From contig JAGFJK010000275.1 of assembly GCA_024102795.1 (NCBI GenBank), forward strand, positions 19,552 through 83,551: a DNA stretch of 64,000 bases, in the 5' to 3' direction. The notes under the pieces are model-generated. The model did not search any database. It was not told where the DNA came from and worked only from the letters and a program-made list of their open reading frames with translations. Shown in pieces: positions 34,985 to 45,400 of this stretch. The stretch is from Pirellulaceae bacterium. Lineage in GTDB: Bacteria; Planctomycetota; Planctomycetia; Pirellulales; Pirellulaceae. How positions within the stretch are numbered: position 1 is the first letter of the stretch; each line of letters begins with the position of its first letter. The position numbers and the translations under genes are program-made.

Positions 34985-35932
34985 ATGAATCAGCCTCCTT
35001 CGGACATGACCACGCAACCCTTCAATCGACGCACCTTGCTCGCTGCGACCGCCGGCGCCGCAGTGGCCGCCGCCGCCACCGGCCACGGCTACGGCGCCAG
35101 CGCGAAGGCCGACGACAAGCCGGCCGCTCAGCGCGTGGTCCAGAACGGCCGCATCCACCAGTCGATCGTCCAGTGGTGTTTCAATCCTTACTGGGATGTG
35201 GAACAAACGATCAAGATTGCCGCCCAGTTGGGTTGCGGCAGCGTCGAACTGATCGCTCCCCAGTATTTTCCACTGCTCAAGCAACACGGTCTGGTGTGCG
35301 CGATCGCGTCGGTCGATATGAGTCCGGATCCGCCGTTCGCCAAGGGCTTCAACAACCCCAAGTATCGGGAGAAGGTCCTGCAAGCCACCCGCGCCTCGAT
35401 CGATGCGGCCGCCGAGTTTGGCTGGAAGAACGTGATCAGCTTCACGGGCATGCGCGAGGAGATCCCGGACGACGTGGGAGCGGACAACTGCGTCGAGGGC
35501 TTCAAGCAGATCGTGGGCTACGCCGAGAAGAAAGGCGTGACGCTGTGCCTGGAGATGCTCAACAGCCGCGACGACTCGCACCCCATGAAAGGGCATCCGG
35601 GCTACCAGGGCGACCACACGGAGTACTGCATCGACATCATCAAGCGCGTCGGCTCGCCGCACCTCAAGCTGCTGTTCGACGTCTACCACGTGCAGATCAT
35701 GGACGGCGACGTGATCCGCCGCATCCGCCAGCACAAGGACTACATCGGACACGTGCACACGGCCGGAAATCCCGGCCGCGGCGAACTGGACGACGCGCAG
35801 GAAATCAACTACAAGCCGATCATGGAAGCCCTGGTGGAAGTGGGATACAAGGGCTTCGTGGGCCAGGAGTTCATCCCCACGCGCGATCCGCTGGCTGGCC
35901 TGAAGCAGGCCGTCGCGCTGTGCGACGTGTAG
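34985..35932 (+). CDS. Tat-exported hydroxypyruvate isomerase-like TIM-barrel protein
   Basis: This 315-residue protein has a Tat signal (FNRRTLLAATAGAAVAAAATG) and a xylose-isomerase-like TIM barrel. The sequence HQSIVQWCFNPYWDVEQT and the later VTLCLEMLNSRDDSHPM, LLFDVYHVQIMDGD and GFVGQEFIPTRDP fit the hydroxypyruvate isomerase (Hyi) family, with metal ligands Glu, Asp, His and Glu. Hyi interconverts hydroxypyruvate and tartronate semialdehyde. Export by Tat is unusual for that family, so a related sugar isomerase or epimerase is possible. It is the last gene of the group starting at 30711 and is convergent with the PVC-type dehydrogenase gene. Confidence 0.85.
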   Translation: MNQPPSDMTTQPFNRRTLLAATAGAAVAAAATGHGYGASAKADDKPAAQRVVQNGRIHQSIVQWCFNPYWDVEQTIKIAAQLGCGSVELIAPQYFPLLKQHGLVCAIASVDMSPDPPFAKGFNNPKYREKVLQATRASIDAAAEFGWKNVISFTGMREEIPDDVGADNCVEGFKQIVGYAEKKGVTLCLEMLNSRDDSHPMKGHPGYQGDHTEYCIDIIKRVGSPHLKLLFDVYHVQIMDGDVIRRIRQHKDYIGHVHTAGNPGRGELDDAQEINYKPIMEALVEVGYKGFVGQEFIPTRDPLAGLKQAVALCDV

Positions 35933-35938
35933 CGCACC

Positions 35939-36153
35939 GAGTCGCCTTTCGCTCGGCGAAAGTAGTGCCCGATAGTCGCCTTTCGCTCCGCGAAAGTAGC
36001 GCCCGTTAGTCGCCTTTCGCTCCGCGAAAGTAGCGCTGACGCTGGGATCAGTTGTCCCCAGGGAGGCCTCACCTGGCGCCCGCTACTTTCGCGGAGCGAA
36101 AGGCGACTCTGTGCGGAGCGAAAGGCGACTCTGTGCGGAGCGAAAGGCGGCTA
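35939..36153. repeat. REP cluster with a 103-bp composite; its end is the stop of the minus-strand gene
   Basis: Forward copies lie at 35939, 35973 and 36007 (34-bp period) and a full inverted copy at 36081-36109. Two truncated inverted units follow, ending at 36153. Copies 36007-36035 and 36081-36109 form a 103-bp composite. The terminal CTA (36151-36153) reads as the TAG stop of the PVC-type gene on the minus strand. The cluster separates two convergent genes. Confidence 0.9.
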
Positions 36154-39100
36154 TCGGCCGCCGGATTCCAGATAGGCCAGCAGGTCCATGATCTCGTCGC
36201 GGTCGAGCGTGTTCAGCAGGCCGGCGGGCATTGGCGACACGGGCGACTCGGAGTGCCGTTCGATGTCACCTTTCAAAATCGTCGTCACTTGCTGGGGGCG
36301 CAGCAGGTCGGTGATTAGCTGCAACGATGGCGAACGAAAATCGCCGCCGGACAGGACGCGACCGACGATCACTCGCCCGTCCACCGTTTCGATTCGCGAG
36401 CTGCGATAGTTTTCGGCCACCACCAGCGATGGCAGCACCAGCGATTGCAGCAGATCGCGGCGACTGAAGCGGCTGCCGACCGAGGTCAGGTCGGGTCCGT
36501 TCGCCTGCCCCTGATCGCCCAGGCGATGGCAGCGGCTGCAGAGCGCGACGCGAAACAGCTCGCGGCCTCGCGCCAGGTTCCGCGGCCCACGGTCCTTCAT
36601 CACCAGCTCGGCCAGGTCGTCCATGGTCCATTCCCGCACTAGCCCTCGTTGCGGAAGCGCCTCCAGCGGATCGTCGGCAGTCGCGGGCGAATCGATCCAG
36701 GGTGCAAGCTGGCCGCGCTCCTGATCGTTGAGCGTCGCCAGTGCTTCTTCGCGGATCGTGCGCACGAATCCAGGCATGCCCTCGCCGCCCAGATAACCCT
36801 CCGCCTCGCGCAGCGCCTGCCAGTACGACTGCCGCCGCGCCAGAGTCCAGCCGGCGCGCACGTGGCGCAGCACAAACAGGTAGTGCATCCGTTCAGACTG
36901 TTCGGTGGCGGCCTCGAGCAGTTGCACGGTCGCTGGCAGCGCTTCGGCCGGCCGCAAACGCGCCAGCAGCATCGCCAGTTGCCGGTTGACTTCCGGCGAG
37001 CGATCGGGATATCCCGCCAGCAGCCGGTCAGCCAGGCGCTCACGTACATTCGTGAATGAATCAGATTCGGGCGAGTCTTCCGTGCCCAGGCACAAGGAAC
37101 AAGCGTGCAGAGCCGCCTGCTTCTGTCTGGCGGTGAAGCGGTCCAGCGGCAATTCGAGCATTCGCTGGAGCACGGCGATCCGGATCTCCTGCTGGCCGCA
37201 GCGGGCCAGCGCCAGCAGGCTGGTCACCGCGGCCCAGGGTCGTTGTTCCGCCAGTGCCCGGTCCCTCCAGAGCGCCAGCGGCACGTGTTCCAGGGCGATC
37301 CTGGCGGCGTAACGCAGCGCAGGGTCGGCCTGCTCCAGTTGCTCCCAGATCAGTTCCAGCTCGGCGGCGTCCGCGCGTGCCTCATCCGCTGGCGGCCGGT
37401 GCAGCTCTTCCAGGCGATGCCGCATCGCACGCGCGTCGCGAGCTTGTGCGCGGCGGCGCGCCTGCTGTTCGGTCGGCCGCTCGGCGGCGATTTGCGGCCC
37501 GCGATAGCGCACGCGATACACGGCCGACTGCGTTGCCCGGCCACCCGTGACGAAGTACATCGCTCCGTCGGGCCCGAACGCCAGGTCGGTCACATTCAGC
37601 GGACGCCCGCGCAGGAACGTCTCGGAGTGTCCCACATAGCTGGCACCCCGCGGTTCCAATCGCACCGCCAGGATGCGGCCGTACGCCCAGTCCAGGATGA
37701 ACAGCGACTGGCGATACGGCGGCGGGAAACGGCTGTGCGTGCCAAACTGCACCGCGGTCGGCGAGCCCTTGCCGATATCCAAAGTCGGCGGCGCGTTGTC
37801 GGGATGGTCTGGAAAGTACGGGGGCCACTGTCCCGTGACGCCTCGCCAGCCGAAGTCGGCGCCGCTGACCAGGTGGTTCACGCGCGTGGGGCGATACCAG
37901 GGCGAACCCATATCGAACTCGGCGTCCGCGTCGTACGTGAACATCTCGCCGTCGGGATGGAAGTCGATCCCGAACGGATTCCGCAGGCCAGCGGCGACGA
38001 TCTCCGGCCGGCCCCCGTCGGCGTCCAGCCGCAGCACGAAACCCTCCCGCGTCTGGGCGCCCTGGCGGTGCTCGCGCAGCGGCGACGTGCGGTCGGCAAT
38101 GCCGCGCGGCAGGTCCACCGAGTCGCCGAAGATGCAGTACAGCCTCTGGTCGGGGCCCAGCACCAGGTCGTTGCGACCGTGGCCCACGCCGCCCGTCGTG
38201 GCCAGAAGTTGCCGCACATCCTCGAAACGCCCGTCGTCGTCCTGGTCCCGCAACCGGTAGAGTGCCTTCGAATTGTTCGCGCTGGCGTACAAGCTGCCGT
38301 GAGCGAACAGCAGCCCGCGGCATTCCTCCAACGACCTGTCGATTGCCTCGATGCTCGCCGGCCGAGAGCCATCGTCAGCGGGCAACGTCAATCGCAGCAG
38401 TCCGCGGTCCTCGCGGGCCAGGACCAGCCGGCCTTGGGGATCGAAAGCCATGCTGACCCAGGAGCCTTCGTCGGGTCCCGCGGACCGCAGCAGTTCAATT
38501 TCAAAACCCGGCTGCACCAGAAAGCTCGAAGGATCGGTGCCCGGCGTGCCGCTTGCGGCCCGCTTCCACTGCGTATAGTCGTCGAACGGGCTGATGGCCG
38601 CTCCCGGCGACAGACTGCCCCAGGGATCCGCCGCCACCGCGCCCAGCGAGCGGGCCGCAGACCAACTCCGGTCGGTCTCGCCGGCCATCAACCAATCGGC
38701 CGCGGCGTCGCGAGCGGTATGCCAATCAGCATTCGAAACGATGGCAGTTGATTGCCCATCGTCCGCTCGCAGCTCCAAGTGGACGAACAACGCCGCCGGT
38801 CCACACGGGTCCTGGCAGCGGATGGCCAGTACATTCGAGCCTTCGTTCAGCCGCTGCGTGACGTCCAGGTCGAGCCGTCCGTCGAACGGTTCAAGCTGAG
38901 CGACCAGCGTGCCGTTCAAGTACACGTCCGCGCGGCAGAAGTCGGCGGCGGCCAGCAGGCGAGCGGCGGCGGGTCGGGCCGCCAAGGGAAACGAACGACG
39001 AAAGTATACCGGCAGCCGCGGCTGGGAATCCTCCGCCGCCCAGATCCACTCGGCCGGTGTGCGGGCCTCTTCAGCCGCCACGGATCCGGCCCCCAGCAAC

Positions 39101-39186
39101 GTGGCCAGGCACACCAGGGCGCCGTGCAAGCACAGTGTGGCGATGCGACCCGGCAAGACGCCGGAAAACAAACGTAACCGCGGCAT
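36151..39186 (-). CDS. PVC-type haem-binding dehydrogenase/cytochrome c protein
   Basis: This 1011-residue secreted protein has a signal peptide (LCLHGALVCLATLLGAGSVAA). An N-terminal galactose-binding-like jelly roll (YFRRSFPLAARPA, DVYLNGTLVAQLEPFDG) is followed by a six-bladed soluble-glucose-dehydrogenase-like propeller (GLRNPFGIDFHPDGEMFTYD, DFGWRGVTG). Helical repeats come next, then a C-terminal cytochrome c domain with CSRCHRLGDQG (haem motif about residue 883) and a final Met-rich segment. This is the family named PVC-type haem-binding CxxCH protein. It would oxidise a sugar-like substrate and pass electrons to the haem. The ATG at 39186 has AAGGG upstream. REP composites flank it on both sides. 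Confidence 0.93.
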   Translation of the reverse strand: MPRLRLFSGVLPGRIATLCLHGALVCLATLLGAGSVAAEEARTPAEWIWAAEDSQPRLPVYFRRSFPLAARPAAARLLAAADFCRADVYLNGTLVAQLEPFDGRLDLDVTQRLNEGSNVLAIRCQDPCGPAALFVHLELRADDGQSTAIVSNADWHTARDAAADWLMAGETDRSWSAARSLGAVAADPWGSLSPGAAISPFDDYTQWKRAASGTPGTDPSSFLVQPGFEIELLRSAGPDEGSWVSMAFDPQGRLVLAREDRGLLRLTLPADDGSRPASIEAIDRSLEECRGLLFAHGSLYASANNSKALYRLRDQDDDGRFEDVRQLLATTGGVGHGRNDLVLGPDQRLYCIFGDSVDLPRGIADRTSPLREHRQGAQTREGFVLRLDADGGRPEIVAAGLRNPFGIDFHPDGEMFTYDADAEFDMGSPWYRPTRVNHLVSGADFGWRGVTGQWPPYFPDHPDNAPPTLDIGKGSPTAVQFGTHSRFPPPYRQSLFILDWAYGRILAVRLEPRGASYVGHSETFLRGRPLNVTDLAFGPDGAMYFVTGGRATQSAVYRVRYRGPQIAAERPTEQQARRRAQARDARAMRHRLEELHRPPADEARADAAELELIWEQLEQADPALRYAARIALEHVPLALWRDRALAEQRPWAAVTSLLALARCGQQEIRIAVLQRMLELPLDRFTARQKQAALHACSLCLGTEDSPESDSFTNVRERLADRLLAGYPDRSPEVNRQLAMLLARLRPAEALPATVQLLEAATEQSERMHYLFVLRHVRAGWTLARRQSYWQALREAEGYLGGEGMPGFVRTIREEALATLNDQERGQLAPWIDSPATADDPLEALPQRGLVREWTMDDLAELVMKDRGPRNLARGRELFRVALCSRCHRLGDQGQANGPDLTSVGSRFSRRDLLQSLVLPSLVVAENYRSSRIETVDGRVIVGRVLSGGDFRSPSLQLITDLLRPQQVTTILKGDIERHSESPVSPMPAGLLNTLDRDEIMDLLAYLESGGR

Positions 39187-39276
39187 GCGTGTGCCCTTGG
39201 AAGCGGGTCTCAAGTGGCCGGGCCAAGAGACCGAGCGAACTCGAACAGTGAAAGCCTGTCCGCCGATTGTACCACA

Positions 39277-39417
39277 TAGTCGCCTTTCGCTCCGCGAAAG
39301 TAGCGCTGATGCCGGAGTCAGGTGTCCCCTTGGAGGCATCACGTATCGTCCGCTACTTTCGCGGAGCGAAAGGCGACTATGCGGCGTCCGCTACTTTCGC
39401 GGAGCGAAAGGCGACTA
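39277..39417. repeat. REP composite (103 bp) plus an extra inverted copy upstream of the PVC-type gene
   Basis: A forward copy at 39277-39305 and an inverted copy at 39351-39379 form a 103-bp composite; another inverted copy is at 39389-39417. The 45-bp linker of the composite is about 73 percent identical (33 of 45 positions) to the linker of the composite at 36007-36109 on the other side of the same gene. Between the PVC-type start and the composite the gap shows nothing else. Confidence 0.88.
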
Positions 39418-39452
39418 TGTGGCGCCCAACCGAGGCACTGACGCTTCCCAAG

Positions 39453-42400
39453 CTACCGCTTGGGCGGCTGAGCTTCGCGGACCACCGCGCCATGCTCGTC
39501 GCTCAAGATCAGCAGTGAGAACTTCTGCACAAACTCCAGCTCGTTCGTGTTCAGCGAACTGTAGTCGAACCGGCCGCGCAAATCGGTGTAGCCGTCCCGG
39601 TAGAACTGCACGCTGCCGTCCTGCATCTGGGCGTAGGCCTTCACATAGACCTTGGCCAGCGGCCGGCCGGGATTGCTGCTGGTCACCTGCAACTGGCCGT
39701 AGTTCTCGACCAGTTGCACGGCCATCGAATTCGAGTAGTACGCTCGATTCCGGATCAGGCCGCCCCCTTGGATCTCGACCAACACGTTTTTGTTGTGCAA
39801 TTCCTCCGGCAACGGGAACGTCAACGATTCGCCCTCCGCGGGCAGCTTCACTTCCTGGGTGGCGTTGGGCCGGATGAAGGAAAACTGTCCGGCGAACTGC
39901 TGGACGAACGGGTTGCGGCTGAAAAGCAGCTCGATGTCCATCAGGTAGTAGTTCACCCGCACCTGGTCCAGATTCTTGTAGCTGATCCGCACGGCCCCGG
40001 CTTCCACTTCGAAGTCAAACGCCGGCTGGCTGGCGGCCAACTGCGTCTGCCGCTGCGTGCGATCGTCGGGGTCGACCAGTTCGAGTCCCTTCCCCTGGAT
40101 CTCGTCCAACTGCCCGCGCACATTGGCGAACGCGTTCCGCCAGCGGTCCACCGGATGCTGCTCGTAGCGGGCCACGATCCCGGCGGCCACTTCGGGCTGC
40201 GCGTTGAAGAAATCCAGGTAGGCCGTGAAGTAATCGTACTGCATCCGCGTGGCGAGCTGATCCGGATTGACGCGGGCGAAGAAATGCATCGCCTCCTCGA
40301 TCCGATCCTGCAGCAGCAGGTAGTAGGTCACCGACATCAGCTCCTCGTCATCCAACGCTCGGCGGCAACTCAGGATCGCCAACAGCCGGTGATACTGTTC
40401 GAACAGCCGGTCGTTCAAGATCTGCCGCCGGCGGCCCAGTTGATGGGCCCGGGCGTTGACCAGCGGGCTGTATTCCATCTGTTCGTAGGCCTTGCGTTCC
40501 ACCGGGTCGATGGTCAGCAGGGGGCTGTCGAGCCAACTGCCGCACTGCTGCACGAAGGCATCCTGGTGCCGCAGGTACTCCCGGATCTGGGGCACCGCGT
40601 TGTGCTTGATGCCGTACGACCAGAGCACGTCGCTGTAGACATGCTGCCGGGCCAGCAGTTCGGTCAAACTGGCGAAGTATTCCGCATCCTGCATGCGGAA
40701 GGCGATCATCGCCAGGTCGATCCGGTAGGGGTTGTTGACCTTCAGATAATTGATCACGTCCTCGCCGGTCCCGTTCTGCGAGACGTACTCCCACGACTCG
40801 CGGTCGATCCGGCTCAGCTCCTCGACCACCTTCAGCACCACGGGCGCGGCATGAGCCAACAACTGCTCGTTCTTGGACACGTGCACCGGATAATGCGGGA
40901 ACTCGCCGTCCTGCGGGAAGTAGAAATGGTATTCCAGCGTCTGCGTGTTGAACGGCTGCAGGTCGACGTGGACGCTGTTGGTGGCCCGACCGTTCAGCAC
41001 GGGCAGGGCACCCACGGGGATTTGCAGCAGCAGATCCAGTTTCTGCCGCGCCGACGTGGGATTGGTCACCACAATCTGGCAGCCGTACACCGTGTGGACC
41101 AGGAATTCGTCCGTCACGTACTTGTCGACCCGTTCGTTGTTGACGAACCGATAGCGGTCGTTGTGCCGGAAGAAATTCTGGCTGACCAGAATCGGCGTCT
41201 GCTCGGCCACGTCGTCGGCCGGCTTGATCTCCTCGTGGAAGACGACCAGCGGGCTGCCGGCCGTGAGAGTCATTCGTTGCTTTTCAAACTCCGACTTATG
41301 CTCGCCGGCCTGGAACGGCAGGTCGAGCAGCGCCAGGGCGAACATCATCTCGGTGAAGTTGCGCGACGACTCCGCCAGGTTCACCGAGAAGAACGGCTGC
41401 CGCGGGTCGTGCTGGGCGTAGTCCAGCCAGAAGGCGTTCACCTGTACCAGGTCGGCGTTCTGCTGGTCGATGGGCAGTTTGTAGTAGTTGTTTTCGACCC
41501 ACTCCTCGGTCTTGTCCAGCTTGCGATACAGTTGCTCGACGTTCGAGCGGCGTTCGGCGTCCTTCTTGAAGTAGGCCTTGTCGCGCGCGCCGTTGGCCAT
41601 TTCCAGCTCCTTCTCTCCGGCCTGGCGGGCTCGAGCTCCAGCCATTCCCGGCTTGGGGGGCGCGGCGGCCAGGGCATCGGCCTCCCTGGTCATCGCCTGC
41701 AACCGCTCCGCGCTTTCCGCCTTGCCCTTGGCGTCTCGCTTGAGTTCCGCGAGCGGCCGGCCAGCTTCCATCGACAACTTGCGCTGTTCCAGCAAGGATT
41801 CGGCCAGCGCCGCGTTCCTGGCGTCCTGCAGGCCAAATTGATCCGACGTGTCCAGGGCTCGACCTTGCAGGGCCGTGTTGAACAGCAGGTTGAAGCGGTC
41901 CAGGTCCGGCGGGATCATGTCGAACAGGTGCCGCACCTGGCGCGACGTGTAATCGGTCTCGCCGGCGACGCGCTGAGCCAGCAGAATCCGTTCGACCGTG
42001 TTCAGTTGCTGATGGTTCCACGGCCGCAGGTACTCCTGCAAGTCCTCGCCCAGCAGGCAGCGATCCAGGAACGTCTTGTGCAGCTTGTTCGCCAGGTAGG
42101 GCGCCACCACCTGCTGGAAGAACTCCGGATCCCGCTTGTAGAGGAAGAAATTCAGTTCGTGGCAGGCGTACTTCGAATACAGCGTCTGCTTTTCGGCCGC
42201 GTCCATCTGCGGCCAGTTGAGCAGGAAGCCGAATTCGGCCAGGTGTGCGTCGCCGCTGAGCGTCATATACAAGCCGTATACGCGGGCCAGTGAGTCGTAG
42301 ACCTCGAACCGCGACGTGGTGATGTCGCGCAGCGTCAGCGGCTGACCGCCGCCCACCACGCTGATCTGCTTCTGCTGCGTGAAGTGCTGTTGCGGATCGA

Positions 42401-45400
42401 GACCGACCAGCAACCGCAGATCCTGGAACTCCGTGGCTTGTTCCGCCACCGAAACGGTGCGATAGACGGTCGATCGCGGATCGACCGCCACCACATGCAG
42501 GTGCTGATGATCGCCCAGCGCGGCCTTGTCGACCGTGACGCGGCCGTTTTCATCGGGGATCAGATTCAGCAGCACGGCCGACGTCCCGGCCAGAAAGTCC
42601 AGATTCGAGAAGTTGCCGGCTTGCGCCGCGCCACCCCCGCCGCGGTCGGCGCCCGCGGCGGCCTCCGCCGGCGGCGACTGAGGCTGGGCGAAGTAGGCGT
42701 CGCCCTCGAGCGCTTCCTGCCGAGTGCTCTCGGTCTTGCGGATCGCCCAGGGGTTCAGCAGCAGGCCGGGCCGGGTGAGCATGTTGCCCGGAAAGCGGGT
42801 GGCGTATCGCCGATCGATGATGTAGCGGAATTCGTCGCCGATGTTGCGGCCTTCGACAAACAGCGACTCGAACCGCGGCGACCACTGCAACCGCGGCTCG
42901 GCGTCGCCGACGCGACTCAGCAGTTCGAACACCGAATACTCCGGCTGAAACCGCGTGGCCAGCACGTGCACCCGGGCAAACTGGCCCGCGTTGCGCAGTT
43001 GCACCACGACCTGGTCTTCCTGGCTGCCGAGCGACACGATCTGCAACGGCGCGCCGCCGCGATCCTCCAACTGGCGATAGGCGCCCAGCACGTAGCCCTC
43101 GCGCCGCTCGCCCGCCGTCAGCCGGACGCGGATCCGCTGGCCGCCGCGCTTCAGCAACAGATCGTAGTCCCCCGGCGGCAAACCGCCCAGTTCCAGCAAA
43201 CCATTCTGGATCGCCATCGCCTCGAACCGGTCAGCCACAAACGTGTTGCCGCGCAGCTCCAGCAGCGACAACTCGGCGCGTTCGGGCTGCGGCTGGTTGC
43301 GCATGAACGGCAACTGCACCGCTTCGCCGGCCACGCCGTGCAGCGTCTGCGGGTAAACACAGCGATCCTCGTTGCGCCCCAGCGGCCAGGCGTGCGAGAC
43401 GCCTTCGGCCGTGGTCGCCGTGACCAGGGCCACGTCCGCCAGCGGGCCCAGCAGGATGCGTCCCGCCTGGTCCGACTGCAACGATACATTCACCGCCTCG
43501 GTGAAATCCCGGTGCTTGAAGCTGAAGTTCACCGGCCGGTCGCGGCGCACCTCGCCCGTCTTGCCCAGCACCTCCACCACGTACTGGCCGTCAATCCAGG
43601 CCAGGTGCAGGTCGTCAATCTTGTCGGTCCGATCGATTTCGTTCAAGCTGAACGTCTCGGCCACGCCCAGGTCCTGCTGCTGTGCTTGGCTGAGGTTCTT
43701 TACCTTGGCCCGCAACTGGAACGTAATCTGGGCCAGCCGCGGCGGAACCTGGAATTCGTAGAACGAATCGCGGTTCTCGAACAGCTCGAACTTGTCCACT
43801 TCCTTCGTGGTGCTGACGCCGTCCAGATCCACCGACGTCAGCGTCAGCCTCACGTCTTCCAGCACCGACAATGTGATCGGAGTGCCGTTCAGCAGCAGGC
43901 TGGGACGAACCACAACCTGCGCCTTGGCTCGCTGCAACAGCGATTCCCGGTCGACGTAGATGCCGGCCCGCAGTTGGTACGATTCCGGTTCGTGTTGGAA
44001 CCAGCCCAGCGACGAGAAGCCGCCGTGCGACAGGACCACCGGTTGCCGCCCCGGCTCGTTGCTGTACGGCACCAGGATCGTCCCGTCCTGGTCGGCCGTG
44101 TATTCGCGGCCCGCCAGCCACAGTCGCGCGTCCGGCAGCTTGCGGTTGGCGTCATCCAGGACCGTGAACTCCTGACCGGCCGTCGTGGTTCGCACCAGGT
44201 GCCGCAACTTGCCCTTGCGGATCACGGCCCGGCTGCTCTGGCCGTTGCCGATAAAGTCGATCACATACACGCCCGGCTTGTTCAAGGCCGGGAAATCGTA
44301 ATGCCGCCGCACGCGGCGCAGCGGCGGGTCTTCCAGCGTCACGGTCTGCTCCTGGTTGGCGACCAGCCCGTCCAGGTTGATGTCCGTGTTGACCTCGCGC
44401 AGCTCCTGGCGGTAGTAGTTCTGAGCGTTCACCTCGTAGACCTTGATGATCAGCGAGCGGACGTTCTTGACGTACACGTCCAGGCTGACCGGATCATCCG
44501 CGCCGAAGATCGGCCGGTTGGTCGGCGCGAAGTCCAGGTCCACGCGATCCTTCAGCGCCTGGTACTGGGCGGGCGGCAGCAGCGAAAACCAACGTTCGGC
44601 ATCGCCCAGCCCGTTGACGATCTTCGCCTCGGCGAAGTTATGCTTCAAAAATGTGTCGTTGATGTACGGCAGATAGGGATCGTACGTGGTCTCGGTCAGG
44701 AAGAAATGATGCAGGTACGCCCGCACCAGCGGTTCGTCGTTGCCCACGGCCGGAAACTGGGTCTGGGCGTTGAAGTCCTGATTCAAGTCCGCCGGAAAAC
44801 GGCGATTCTCTTCCTTCTGCATGAACTGGGGATTGATGTAGCCGACGTTCCGCGGCAACTGGATGTAAGCCATGAACCGCGGCTTGTCGTGGAGCCCCTG
44901 CGAGCGGTCGAAGGCCAGCCGACGGTACAGCACGTGGGCTTTCAGCGAGTTGTGCACGGGACCCAGCCGGCTGACAAACGCCCACAACCGCTCCAGGTAG
45001 TCGAGTTGTTGCTGCGGATCGTTCCGCCAGTCGGCGTCGTCGCTGGGTCGCAGCTTGGACAGGTACGTGTTAACGAAGTTCGCCTCGTTCAGCAGTTCCG
45101 GCTTCAGCTTCAGGCACTCTTCCAGTTGCGGCGGCAGCAGTTGTCCGTGAATGGCGGCCGAGCCGAAGCCGCGGCTGAACTGCGTGTTCAGGTCGTCCAC
45201 CACCAGCTTGGGCAGGTTGTCGTAATCGGGACGCTGCAACCGCTCCACCAGGTGCCGGCGACGTTCCGCGTTCAGCTCGGTCGCCACCAGCCAGTCCAGG
45301 GCGGAATCCTCGAAACCGTTCAGGTTCTTGTGCCGGGCCAGCGCGTCGGCCGTCAGCCGCTGCCGGGTCAGCCGCCCCAGGTCCAGAGCCGTCGGCAGAT

